From assembly GCF_018603905.1 (NCBI RefSeq), contig NZ_JAHFZZ010000004.1:681881-745880 (forward strand): a DNA stretch of 64,000 nt. Direction: 5' to 3'. Below are positions 51,877-60,129 of this stretch, in pieces. How positions within the stretch are numbered: position 1 is the stretch's first letter; every line of letters starts with the position of its first letter. Source of the stretch: Nonomuraea sp. NEAU-A123. GTDB taxonomy: Bacteria; Actinomycetota; Actinomycetes; Streptosporangiales; Streptosporangiaceae. The notes beneath the pieces are model-generated. The model saw nothing but the letters and a program-made list of their open reading frames with translations, ran no database searches and was not told the DNA's origin. A program made the position numbers and the translations under genes.

Positions 51877-52398
51877 CTAGTACCAGTTGTGTGATCTGAA
51901 GTGGCCCCAGGCGCCGCACGGCCTGCCGTATCTCCCCTTGATGTAGGCCAGGCCCCAGCGGATCTGCGTCTCGGGGTTGGACTTCCAGTCCGGGCCTGCC
52001 CCTCGCATCTTCCCTCCCGGGAGTGCCTGTGGGATGCCGTAGGCGCCTGAAGAGCTGTTGTACGCGCGATGGTTCCAGTTGCTCTCTCTGGTCCAGAGAT
52101 TGTCCAGGCACTGGAACTCCTGGTAGGACCAGGCCCGCTGGACGACCTGGTCCAGGGCGAAGCCCTTGCTCCTGGTCTTGCGCGGCGCGGCCTTGATCTT
52201 CGGCTTGGCGGCGGTGGTCCAGGTCCGGGTCCTGATCACGGGGGCGTGCCACGAGCCCTCGTATATTCGCGGTTTGGCGATCGGCGGTTCGGCGATCCGC
52301 GATTCGGATGCGGCTCCGGCGAGCGTCGAAGGTCCGGCGACGGTCGCGAGCGCGGTCAGAGTGATGAACGTGTAGCGCAGGGCGCGGGTGCTGTCCAT
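51877..52398 (-). CDS. Secreted lytic transglycosylase-like protein, copy 1
   Basis: 173 residues. Signal peptide about 1-30 (LRYTFITLTALATVAGPSTLAGA). A Pro/Lys-rich linker leads to a C-terminal domain (about 85-173) with FQCLDNLWTRESNWNHRAYN, the catalytic-Glu region, then SGAYGIPQALPGGKM and QIRWGLAYIKGRYG, typical of small actinobacterial transglycosylase-like proteins that act on peptidoglycan. Its mRNA leader carries a likely c-di-AMP riboswitch that includes its AGGA ribosome site. A shorter paralogue lies upstream at 52735. Confidence 0.87.
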   Translation of the reverse strand: MDSTRALRYTFITLTALATVAGPSTLAGAASESRIAEPPIAKPRIYEGSWHAPVIRTRTWTTAAKPKIKAAPRKTRSKGFALDQVVQRAWSYQEFQCLDNLWTRESNWNHRAYNSSSGAYGIPQALPGGKMRGAGPDWKSNPETQIRWGLAYIKGRYGRPCGAWGHFRSHNWY

Positions 52399-52560
52399 GT
52401 CGATCCTAGCTGTCGGGTCGCGTGCGGACGGGCGCTCTCGCTTCCCCGGCGCCCTGCCGGTCCGCGTCCGTGGCTCGGACGCGGAGGGTCCGCGCGGCCC
52501 CCCGGGCTTCGGTTACGCCCGATAGTGCTGGGCGGCCCGGAGGGCTCCACGACGTTTCCT
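52399..52560 (-). ncRNA. Candidate ydaO-type c-di-AMP riboswitch
   Basis: The leader of the transglycosylase-like gene holds the two conserved blocks of ydaO RNAs: CGTAACCGAAGCC (52505-52517) and ACCCGACAGCTA (52407-52418). GTCG at 52550-52553 can close a basal stem with CGAC at 52399-52402. The AGGA ribosome site (52404-52407) lies inside the structure, and the ATG follows directly, suggesting control of translation. Cell-wall hydrolase genes are the known actinobacterial targets of this class. Confidence 0.7.
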
Positions 52561-52734
52561 CTAGCCGGTTTTTATTACCGACAGTCACTGTTCATCACTC
52601 TCAGTGATGGGCTTTGGGAAGACGTTGGCGCGGTGGCTAGGGATATTTAGCGTTCTCGCTGGACCGCCATGGTGTGGCCCGTTCGCGCGTTGACCTGGCC
52701 TTTCGCGAAAACGGGGGCGGCTGCGGGGTTTGGA
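52561..52734. other. Spacer upstream of the riboswitch
   Basis: No gene is seen. It holds a perfect 7-bp hairpin CATCACT-CTC-AGTGATG (52593-52609), a palindrome ACAGTCACTGT (52581-52591), and on the minus strand a TAATAA that could be the -10 box for the riboswitch transcript. The hairpin could also end the upstream paralogue's transcript. Confidence 0.4.
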
Positions 52735-53142
52735 TCAGTACCAGCGGTGGGACTGGAAATGCGCCCACGCGCGGCACGGGGAGCCGTAACGCTGCTTGAT
52801 GTAGCCGAGGCCCCACGCGATCTGCGTGCGCGGGTTGGTGCGCCAGTCGCGGCCCTTGGTGGACATCTTGTGGCCGGGCAGCGCCTGCGGGATGCCGTAG
52901 GCGCCCGAGCCGTTGCCGGCCCGGTGGTTCCAGCCGCTCTCCCTCGACCAGAGCCGCTCCAGGCACCGGAACTGGGCCCTGTTCCAGCCACGCTTGCTGA
53001 CCATGGGCTTGGCGATCGCCTTGTTCTTGGCGACCGCGCTTTTGAGGGCCTGGGAGCTCTGCGCCTGTGCGGCCGTCGCGCCGCCTGTCGCCACGAGCGT
53101 GGCCGACAGGATCAAGACGCTGGTACGGCGGAGCATGGGCAT
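52735..53142 (-). CDS. Secreted lytic transglycosylase-like protein, copy 2
   Basis: 135 residues. Signal peptide about 1-28 (MLRRTSVLILSATLVATGG..AQA). The C-terminal domain matches the downstream copy: FRCLERLWSRESGWNHRAGNG, SGAYGIPQALPGHKM, QIAWGLGYIKQRYG. AAAGGGAA precedes ATG 53142. Unlike copy 1, its leader shows no riboswitch motifs. Confidence 0.87.
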   Translation of the reverse strand: MPMLRRTSVLILSATLVATGGATAAQAQSSQALKSAVAKNKAIAKPMVSKRGWNRAQFRCLERLWSRESGWNHRAGNGSGAYGIPQALPGHKMSTKGRDWRTNPRTQIAWGLGYIKQRYGSPCRAWAHFQSHRWY

Positions 53143-53317
53143 GCGGGTTCCCTTTCGATGGGTTCGGGGGACCGCGCCACCCTGCCCTATCCGCCCGATT
53201 TACCGCGAATTGACCATGAAAAAGTAGATCGTTGGCAAAGATCACGCTTTATGGCTGTTCAGGGGAAATGTCCGGAAAATGTGGACTGCATCACAAACTG
53301 CGGGCGGAGGCGTTCTG

Positions 53318-53323
53318 TAGGGT
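53318..53323 (+). promoter_or_regulatory. -10 box (TAGGGT), leaderless promoter
   Basis: TAGGGT ends 6 nt before ATG 53330 of the glutathione peroxidase gene, with no ribosome site. Confidence 0.5.
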
Positions 53324-53329
53324 CGGATC

Positions 53330-53815
53330 ATGAGTCTTCGTGACATCCCGGTCCGCACCCTCGCGGACGCCCCGACCACGCTCGCCGAACTCGTCGGCGA
53401 CAAAGCCGTGCTCATCGTGAACGTGGCCTCCAAATGCGGCCTCACCCCGCAGTACACCGGTCTCGTCGAGCTCCAGCGGCAGTACGGCGAGCGCGGGTTC
53501 AGCGTGATCGGCATGCCGTGCAACCAGTTCATGGGCCAGGAGCCCGGCTCGGCCGAGGAGATCCAGGAGTTCTGCGCCACCACGTACGGCGTCGACTTCC
53601 CGCTGCTGGAGAAGGCCGAGGTGAACGGCCCCGACCGGCACCCCCTCTACGGCGAGCTCGTCGAGACGCCCGACGCCGACGGCGCGAGCGGCGACATCCA
53701 GTGGAACTTCGAGAAGTTCCTCGTCGACCGTGACGGCGCCGTCGTCGCCCGCTTCCGCCCCGGCACCACGCCGGACGACCCGGCTGTCATCGCGGCGATC
53801 GAGAAGCTCGTCTAG
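53330..53815 (+). CDS. Glutathione peroxidase family (thioredoxin-type) peroxidase
   Basis: 161 residues, full length. The peroxidatic Cys36 is in ASKCGLTPQY, the catalytic partners are in PCNQFMGQEPG and WNFEKFLVDRDG, and a further Cys82 is placed to serve as resolving Cys. Cys replaces selenocysteine. In bacteria without glutathione, such enzymes reduce hydroperoxides with thioredoxin. Cytoplasmic; single gene with its own leaderless promoter. Confidence 0.93.
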   Translation: MSLRDIPVRTLADAPTTLAELVGDKAVLIVNVASKCGLTPQYTGLVELQRQYGERGFSVIGMPCNQFMGQEPGSAEEIQEFCATTYGVDFPLLEKAEVNGPDRHPLYGELVETPDADGASGDIQWNFEKFLVDRDGAVVARFRPGTTPDDPAVIAAIEKLV

Positions 53816-53851
53816 CGGCTTGCGGCCGGTTGGCCGGTGGCTGACGGCCGG

Positions 53852-54964
53852 CTAGTGGCGTGGGCCGCAGCTGCCGCGGACGATGAGCTCCGTCGGCAGC
53901 AGCACGCTCCGTGGCCGCCTGCTCCCCGCCCGCAGCATCAGCTCCGCCGCGCGGTAGCCCATGTCGCGGCCCGGCTGGGCGATCACGGTCAGCGGCGGGG
54001 AGCACAGCTCGGCCCACGGCACGTCGTCATACATCACCAGCGACACGTCGCGCGGCACCCGCAGATCCAGCTCCCTGGCCGCGAGCACGGCCGCCTCGCC
54101 CAGCACGTTGCCTCCGGTCACCACCGCCGTCAGGTCGGGACGGCTCTGGAACAGCCCGGAGGCGGCGGCGTAGGCCGAGTCGCGGCTGCCCGTGGCGAAC
54201 ACCACCAGATCCTCGTCCACGGGCGCCCCCACGGCCTCGCGGAAGGCCGCAACCCGCCTGCCGTGCCCCGGGCCGCCGAGGAAGGCGATGCGCCGGTGGC
54301 CGAGCCCTCTCAGGTAGCGCACCGCCGTACGGATGCCGGCCCGGTCGTCCGCCAGCACGGCGGGAACGTCCAGCGGCCGGGCACGCGACGCGGGCGGCAG
54401 GCCGTCGAGCATCATGAGGTCGGAGACCGTCGCCGCCCCGGAACCCTCGTCGGACGGCGAGCCGGACAGCGAGCCGAGCCGTGCGCCGGGCCCTGCGTCG
54501 GTGGGCGCGTCGGACGGCAGCCGGTCGGCGAAGACCACCGTCATGCCCGCCTTGATCGCCGGGCCCCACGTGTCGGTGCCGCCCGACGGGACCGCGATCA
54601 CCCGGTCCACGCCCTGCTCCAGCAGCATGCCGACCAGCTCGGCCTCCTGCTCGGGATCGTCACCCGTCGAGCCGAGCACCACCGGCTCGCCCGCCGAGCG
54701 CGCGCAGGCCAGCACGCCCTCGGCCAGCTGGCCGTAGAAGGTGTCGGTGAGGTCGGGCACGAACAGCCCCATGCCGCCGGTGCGGCGCTGGCGGAGGTTG
54801 CGGCCCAGCGCGCTCGGGCGGTAGTCGAGGTGGGCGGCGACGGCCAGCACCCGCTCCCGCGTCTCCGGACTGGCCGAGCCGCCGGACAGGACCCGGGACA
54901 CGGTCGCGACGCCCACGCCGGCCGCCTCGGCCACGTCCTTGATGGTCGCCCGCCTCGATTCCAT
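53852..54964 (-). CDS. LacI family transcriptional regulator
   Basis: 370 residues. The helix-turn-helix (about 5-52: ATIKDVAEAAGVGVATVSRVLSGG) and sugar-binding domain (LGRNLRQRRTGGMGLFVPDL, RRIAFLGGPG) are typical. An insert of about 45 residues (SLSGSPSDEGSGAATVSDLM and following) breaks the region between FADRLPSD and VPAVLADDRAG, where relatives have a few residues. ATG 54964 lies inside a LacI-type operator, so the gene is probably self-repressed. It is divergent from a sugar-import ATPase gene. Confidence 0.9.
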   Translation of the reverse strand: MESRRATIKDVAEAAGVGVATVSRVLSGGSASPETRERVLAVAAHLDYRPSALGRNLRQRRTGGMGLFVPDLTDTFYGQLAEGVLACARSAGEPVVLGSTGDDPEQEAELVGMLLEQGVDRVIAVPSGGTDTWGPAIKAGMTVVFADRLPSDAPTDAGPGARLGSLSGSPSDEGSGAATVSDLMMLDGLPPASRARPLDVPAVLADDRAGIRTAVRYLRGLGHRRIAFLGGPGHGRRVAAFREAVGAPVDEDLVVFATGSRDSAYAAASGLFQSRPDLTAVVTGGNVLGEAAVLAARELDLRVPRDVSLVMYDDVPWAELCSPPLTVIAQPGRDMGYRAAELMLRAGSRRPRSVLLPTELIVRGSCGPRH

Positions 54965-54978
54965 GGAAACGATTCCAT
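54963..54978. promoter_or_regulatory. LacI-type operator over the regulator start codon
   Basis: ATGGAAACGATTCCAT, a near-perfect palindrome with the central CG typical of LacI-family sites, covering the regulator's start codon. Confidence 0.7.
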
Positions 54979-55028
54979 CATGGTTTCCGTCGCGCTGGAA
55001 GGCCGGGCCACGAACATGGGCTGCTCTC

Positions 55029-55057
55029 TTGACACTCTTGTCCGTTTCGGGTGAGAT
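55029..55057 (+). promoter_or_regulatory. Promoter of the sugar-import ATPase gene
   Basis: TTGACA (55029-55034), 17 bp, TGAGAT (55052-55057). The -35 box is the full consensus. Confidence 0.65.
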
Positions 55058-55060
55058 GCT

Positions 55061-55074
55061 TGAAAACGTATCCA
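55061..55074. promoter_or_regulatory. Second LacI-like operator at the transcription start
   Basis: TGAAAACGTATCCA matches the core of the operator at 54963 (TGGAAACGATTCCA) at 11 of 14 positions and lies where the promoter above would start transcription; centres are 97 bp apart. Confidence 0.5.
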
Positions 55075-55134
55075 CGCGAGTGGGTACCCCCCGCACAACA
55101 TCCGGGTCACCACCCGGGAGCGCGAAGGAATGTC

Positions 55135-56352
55135 ATGGCATCCATCGTTCTGACCAATGTCGACAAGATCTACGCCGGTGGCGTGAAGGCTGTGAACGGG
55201 CTCAACCTTGAGATCAAGGACGGCGAGTTCATGGTGCTGGTCGGCCCCTCCGGTTGCGGTAAGTCGACCGCGCTCCGGATGATCGCCGGTTTGGAGGACA
55301 TCAGCGGTGGCGAGATCGCGATCGGCGAGAAGGTGGTCAACCACCTCCCGCCGAAGGACCGCGACATCGCCATGGTCTTCCAGAACTACGCCCTGTACCC
55401 GCACATGACGGTCGAGGAGAACCTCGCCTTCGGCCTCAAGCTCCGCAAGATGCCCAAGCCGGAGATCCAGAAGCGCGTCAACGACGCCGCCAAGATGCTC
55501 GGCCTGGAGACGTACCTCAAGCGCAAGCCGGCCGCACTCTCCGGCGGTCAGCGCCAGCGTGTCGCGATGGGCCGCGCCATCGTCCGTGAGCCGCAGGCCT
55601 TCCTCATGGACGAGCCGCTGTCGAACCTCGACGCCAAGCTCCGCGTCTCCATGCGCGCCTCGCTCAACCAGATGCACGAGCGCCTCGGCGTCACCACCGT
55701 CTACGTCACGCACGACCAGGTCGAGGCCATGACGCTGGGCGACCGCGTCTGCGTCCTGCGCGACGGCATCCTGCAGCAGGTCGACACGCCCCAGAACCTG
55801 TTCGACAAGCCGGTCAACCTGTTCGTCGCCGGCTTCATGGGCTCGCCCGCCATGAACTTCGTCACCGCCGAGCTGGTCCGCGACGGCGGCACCGCCGTCA
55901 CTTTCGCCGACATCAGGCTGGAGATCCCGGACTCCACGTTCACCGACAAGCCCGGCCTCGACCAGTACATCGGCAAGCAGGTCATCCTCGGCATCCGCCC
56001 GTCCGACTTCGAGGACGCCGCTTCGGCCGGCCAGAACGCCAACGGCTGGGCCACGCTGCCCGTCAAGGCGGAGGTCACCGAGGAGCTGGGCTCCGAGATC
56101 AACGTCCTGTTCCTGATCGACGCCCCGCCGGTCGAGCACAAGGACACCGTCGCCGCCGCCGACACGGGCGACGACGAGGAGGCGGCGCTGCCGCTGCTGG
56201 GCGACAAGTCGCTGTGGACCGCGCGCGTGAACGCCCGCAGCCACGCGCGTCCGGGCACGAGCCTCGACCTGGTGCTGGACACGCACAACCTGCACTTCTT
56301 CGACCCCACCTCGGGCCTGGCCATCGGCCACGAGGCGAACGTCGGCAAGTGA
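55135..56352 (+). CDS. Multiple-sugar ABC import ATPase (MsiK/UgpC type)
   Basis: 405 residues. Walker [11 protein letters not shown]-loop [13 protein letters not shown], signature [14 protein letters not shown], Walker [17 protein letters not shown], switch His [10 protein letters not shown], then a C-terminal regulatory (TOBE/OB) domain from about 240. MsiK-type ATPases serve several sugar permeases at once, which fits its standing alone with no permease genes. AAGGA lies 6 nt before ATG 55135. Controlled by a strong promoter with LacI-like sites and ended by a strong terminator. Confidence 0.93.
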   Translation: MASIVLTNVDKIYAGGVKAVNGLNLEIKDGEFMVLVGPSGCGKSTALRMIAGLEDISGGEIAIGEKVVNHLPPKDRDIAMVFQNYALYPHMTVEENLAFGLKLRKMPKPEIQKRVNDAAKMLGLETYLKRKPAALSGGQRQRVAMGRAIVREPQAFLMDEPLSNLDAKLRVSMRASLNQMHERLGVTTVYVTHDQVEAMTLGDRVCVLRDGILQQVDTPQNLFDKPVNLFVAGFMGSPAMNFVTAELVRDGGTAVTFADIRLEIPDSTFTDKPGLDQYIGKQVILGIRPSDFEDAASAGQNANGWATLPVKAEVTEELGSEINVLFLIDAPPVEHKDTVAAADTGDDEEAALPLLGDKSLWTARVNARSHARPGTSLDLVLDTHNLHFFDPTSGLAIGHEANVGK

Positions 56353-56393
56353 TCTCCACCGAATCTCGGTCCTGAGCCTGCTCTCGACCGACC

Positions 56394-56435
56394 GGGCCCC
56401 CACCGCGACCCCCTCCCGCGGTGGGGGCCCTTTTT
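56394..56435 (+). terminator. Strong rho-independent terminator
   Basis: A perfect 14-bp stem (56394-56407 with 56417-56430, 9-nt loop) followed by TTTTT. The clearest classical terminator in the window. The rest of the spacer to 56635 shows nothing further. Confidence 0.92.
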
Positions 56436-56635
56436 CCTCTTCTTGCTCTGCTGCTGGTTTTCGCTCGGCGCCGTTCTTTCTGACCCGGCGTTCTCTGTTT
56501 CGCCGTTCGGCGAGACGCTTTTTCCTTTCCTGTACGGCAAGCCCGGTGGGCGCCAAACGCCGTAGGTGGCTGGGCTCTGTCCAGGGAAACGGCCGCTGAA
56601 CCGGGTGCAACGTCCCGCCGTTACGGCCCGCGCTT

Positions 56636-57388
56636 CTAGCGGCGGCCGATTTTCGCCCCCGCGTTGCCGACGAGCCTGCGGGGGATGAGTCTGCCGATCG
56701 CCACGATCACCTTGTAGCGCACGTCGGGGACCGACACCCACTTGCCCAGAGCCAGATCGCGCATGGCCGCGTTGACCACATTGTCGGCCTTGAGCCAGAG
56801 GAAGCCGGGGATCTGCGACGCGTCCATCGACGCCCGTTCGTGGAATTCCGTTCGCACGAAGCCGGGGCACAAGGCCATCACCTTGATCCGCGGACCGGCC
56901 ACTTCGGATGCGGTCGATTCGCTGAAGTTGACCACCCACGCCTTGGAGGCGCTGTAGGTGCCGCGGGTGAAGAAGGCCGCGACGGAGGCCACGTTGATCA
57001 CCGCGCCCCGATCGCGCTCCCGCATGCCGGGCAGCACGGCCAGCGTCAGCCGGAGCACGGCTTCGCAGTGGAGCTTGAGCATGCGCGTCTCGTCCTCGAC
57101 CGACACCTCCAGGAACTTCCCGGGGTGGCCGAACCCGGCGTTGTTGACCAGGAGATCGACCCCGTCGCGCAGCCGCCCTTCGACCCGGGCCAGGCCGTCG
57201 TCCGTGGCCAGATCGGCGGCCAGCGGCTCGACGCTCACGCCGTACCTGAGCTTGAGCTGACCCGCGACGTCCTTCAACCGGGCCTCGTCGCGAGCCACCA
57301 GAACCAGGCTGAACCCGTCGGCGGCCAGCCGGCGGGCGAAGGCGGCGCCGATGCCGGCGGTCGCGCCCGTGATCAATGCGGTAGGCAT
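56636..57388 (-). CDS. Short-chain dehydrogenase/reductase
   Basis: 250 residues, classical SDR. Cofactor motif TGATAGIGAAFARRL (12-26 region), NNAGFG, catalytic Ser in NVASVAAFF and the YSASK Tyr-Lys pair, then LCPGFVRTEF. The C-terminal basic stretch (IGRLIPRRLVGNAGAKIGRR) resembles the DltE/YqjQ-like subgroup. Substrate unknown. Divergent from the luciferase-like monooxygenase gene 105 bases away. Confidence 0.92.
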   Translation of the reverse strand: MPTALITGATAGIGAAFARRLAADGFSLVLVARDEARLKDVAGQLKLRYGVSVEPLAADLATDDGLARVEGRLRDGVDLLVNNAGFGHPGKFLEVSVEDETRMLKLHCEAVLRLTLAVLPGMRERDRGAVINVASVAAFFTRGTYSASKAWVVNFSESTASEVAGPRIKVMALCPGFVRTEFHERASMDASQIPGFLWLKADNVVNAAMRDLALGKWVSVPDVRYKVIVAIGRLIPRRLVGNAGAKIGRR

Positions 57389-57493
57389 GCCAGAACCTTA
57401 GCCTCTCTCCTCCCCGCCGCCTGGCGGGTCATATTGCCGCCGGGGACATTCTCGAGTGAACTGAAGCCATAGTCGAGATCACGAGGAGCAGCG

Positions 57494-58660
57494 ATGAGCA
57501 GGCTTCGATTCGGCGTCTTCATGGCCCCTTTCCATACCGCGGGGCAGAATCCCACCTTGGCCATCGAGCGCGATCTGGCGTTCATGGAGCATCTCGACAG
57601 GCTGGGATTCGACGAGGCATGGATCGGCGAGCACCATTCCGCCGGTTCCGAGATCATCGCGGCGCCGGAGATCTTCATCGCGGCCGCGGCGCAGCGGACC
57701 CGGCACATCCGGCTCGGGACCGGCGTGACCTCGCTGTCGTACCACAACCCGCTCTGGGTCGCCGACCGCATGGTGCTGCTGGACCACCTGACGCGCGGGC
57801 GGATCATGCTCGGTGTGGGTCCCGGCTCGCTGCCCACCGACTCGGCGATGATCGGGCTGAACCCCACTGACACCCGCGAGCTGCTCGACGACAACCTGGA
57901 CATCGTGCTGCGGCTGCTGCGCGGCGAGAGCGTCACCGCGCAGACCCGTACGCACACGCTGATCGACGCGCGGCTGCAGTTGCGGCCGTACTCCGACCCG
58001 ATGTTCGAGGTGGCCGTCGCCGCGGTGGCCTCGCCGACCGGTCCGCGCCTGGCCGGACGCCACGGCCTCGGCCTGCTGTCGATCGGCGCCACGCTCACCG
58101 CCGACGGGTTCGACGCGTTGGCGCACCACTGGAACGTCATGGAGGAGCGTGCCGCGACGTACGGGACCGCCGTCGACCGCGACGCCTGGCGGCTGGTCGG
58201 CATCATGCACGTGGCCGAGACCCGCGAGCAGGCCGTCAGGGACGTGGAGTACGGCATCGAGGCGTGGTTCCGGTACTTCCAGAAAGTGGCGGCCTTCCCG
58301 CAGATGGCCGTTTCGGGCGGCGACCTCAAGGAGATGATCGACTTCGTCCGGGAGTCCGGCATTGGCGTGATCGGCACCGTCGAGGACGCGAAGGCCCAGG
58401 TGCAGCGGTTGGTCGACCAGTCCGGTGGCTTCGGGGCGATGCTGTTGATGGCGCACGACTGGGCCGATCCCGCGGCCACCAACCGGTCCTACGAGCTCAT
58501 CGCCCAGCACGTGATGCCCGAGTTCCAGGGCCAGGCGCAGCCGACTCTGGACGCGCGGGCCCGGGCGAGCGCGGTCCGCGAGGGGCACGCCGAGGCGCAA
58601 CTGGCGGCGGTCACCCACATGATGAACAAGTACCAGTCCGAGGCCAACATCAAGGACTGA
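57494..58660 (+). CDS. Luciferase-like (LLM class) flavin-dependent monooxygenase
   Basis: 388 residues, TIM-barrel flavin monooxygenase, close to the limonene monooxygenase-like group. N-terminus LRFGVFMAPFHTAGQNPTL, then FDEAWIGEHHSAG with the conserved His, IRLGTGVTSLSYHNP and GRIMLGVGPGSLPTD. FMNH2 would be supplied by a separate reductase. GAGGAG precedes ATG 57494. It may act with the divergent SDR on one hydroxylated substrate (inference). Confidence 0.9.
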   Translation: MSRLRFGVFMAPFHTAGQNPTLAIERDLAFMEHLDRLGFDEAWIGEHHSAGSEIIAAPEIFIAAAAQRTRHIRLGTGVTSLSYHNPLWVADRMVLLDHLTRGRIMLGVGPGSLPTDSAMIGLNPTDTRELLDDNLDIVLRLLRGESVTAQTRTHTLIDARLQLRPYSDPMFEVAVAAVASPTGPRLAGRHGLGLLSIGATLTADGFDALAHHWNVMEERAATYGTAVDRDAWRLVGIMHVAETREQAVRDVEYGIEAWFRYFQKVAAFPQMAVSGGDLKEMIDFVRESGIGVIGTVEDAKAQVQRLVDQSGGFGAMLLMAHDWADPAATNRSYELIAQHVMPEFQGQAQPTLDARARASAVREGHAEAQLAAVTHMMNKYQSEANIKD

Positions 58661-58776
58661 TCACCTCGAGGCCCTTGCGCCTCCGTCCTTCGTACGTCCG
58701 TTCCGCCCGACCCTGGGTGATCCACCCTGTGCGGGGGTGGTTAGCCTGGGGCGGCAGCCGGCGATCGGAGAAGGAC

Positions 58777-59988
58777 GTGAGCACGACCACCCGTTCCACC
58801 TCTGTCCATGGGCGGTCGCCGTGGCTGATCGTGGGGCAGGCGGCGGCGGCATTGGCTGCCGGGATAGGCGTCGGGCGGTTCGTCTACACCCCCATCCTGC
58901 CGCTGATGCACGCCCAGGCCGGGCTGTCCGCCGAGCTCGGCGCGTCGCTGGCCACGGCCAACTACATCGGCTACCTCGTGGGGGCGCTCGCGGGCACCTT
59001 CGTTCCCGCGCTGGTGCGGTCGGTCAATGTTCTGCGTGGCTCGCTGGTCATCCTGATCGCGACACTGGCGTTGATGCCGGTGACCCATGACGGCGCGGTC
59101 TGGTTCGGGCTGCGCCTGATCGCCGGCGTGGCCAGCGCCCTGATCTTCGTGATCGCCGTCAGCGCGGCGTTGACCCGCCTGCGTGGGCAGGTGCAGCACC
59201 TGACAGGGTGGGCCTTCGGCGGAGTCGGCACCGGTATCGCCCTGTCCGGCCTCCTGGTGCTCCTGCTGCGGTCCGCGACCACGTGGCAAGCCGCGTGGTG
59301 GAGCTGCGCGGGCCTGGCCGCCGTCCTGGCCGCCGCCGCGTGGGGGCTGACTCCCGCACCCCAACCGGCCGCCGCCGGTCAGGCGGCGGCACCCGACCCT
59401 CCCAGGACGCACCGGTGGTTCTGGCCGTTGTTCGGCAGCTACAGCCTCGAAGGCATCGGTTACATCATCGCCGGCACCTTCCTGGTCGCGGCGATCGAAC
59501 AGAGCGTCCCCGGCCCGCTCGGCAGCGGCGCCTGGATCCTGGTCGGCCTCGCCGCCCTGCCGTCCAGCGCGCTGTGGGCCTGGCTGGCGCACCGCTGGTC
59601 GCGGCCGTCTCTGCTGTTCGCGGCGCTGACCATCCAGGTCGTCGGGGTCACGCTGCCCGCCCTTCTCGGCGGCGTCGCTCCGGCGCTGATCTCGGCGGTG
59701 CTGTTCGGCGGCACGTTCATGGGAGTGAGCACGCTCGCGCTGGCCATCGGCACCCACCTCCGGGGCCCGCGCGCCGTTGCCCTGCTCACCGCCGGATACA
59801 GCGCCGGCCAGATCCTCGGTCCCATGCTGGCCGCCCCGCTGCTCCAGCACGGCTACCGCCAGGCCCTGCTCCTCGGCGGCGCCGTGGTCCTCGCCGCCGT
59901 ACTCGCGGCCGTCGGCGTGTGGATCCGGTTCCCGCAGGCTCAGGCCTCACCGGCGCTACTTTCAAGATCAGCCCAGACACCCGACTGA
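58777..59988 (+). CDS. MFS transporter, YbfB/YjiJ type
   Basis: 403 residues with 12 predicted helices, YbfB/YjiJ subfamily. Marks are GIGVGRFVYTPILPLMHAQAG in the first helix, ANYIGYLVGALAGT in the second, and the second-half GYSAGQILGPMLAAPLL. GTG 58777 has GGAG and AAGGA just upstream; the frame is open to 58264 but that overlaps the monooxygenase gene. TTAGCCT near 58740 may be its -10 box. Substrate unknown. Confidence 0.9.
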   Translation: MSTTTRSTSVHGRSPWLIVGQAAAALAAGIGVGRFVYTPILPLMHAQAGLSAELGASLATANYIGYLVGALAGTFVPALVRSVNVLRGSLVILIATLALMPVTHDGAVWFGLRLIAGVASALIFVIAVSAALTRLRGQVQHLTGWAFGGVGTGIALSGLLVLLLRSATTWQAAWWSCAGLAAVLAAAAWGLTPAPQPAAAGQAAAPDPPRTHRWFWPLFGSYSLEGIGYIIAGTFLVAAIEQSVPGPLGSGAWILVGLAALPSSALWAWLAHRWSRPSLLFAALTIQVVGVTLPALLGGVAPALISAVLFGGTFMGVSTLALAIGTHLRGPRAVALLTAGYSAGQILGPMLAAPLLQHGYRQALLLGGAVVLAAVLAAVGVWIRFPQAQASPALLSRSAQTPD

Positions 59989-60129
59989 GCTGCGGTAAAG
60001 CCGGCTTTCCCGTGCTCAGCTTGTGCCACAGCGGGCCAGCGCGGCCGCTCGGCAAGGCCCCGGGGGAGGGAACGGGATGGAACGCCTCAAGGGGTGTCCC
60101 CTTGACGACGTCAGAACGGATTTCCCTTC

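Noticed and set aside
52735..53329. A second c-di-AMP riboswitch ahead of the other transglycosylase-like gene
   Set aside because: Neither conserved block is present in that leader; it has a plain ribosome site.
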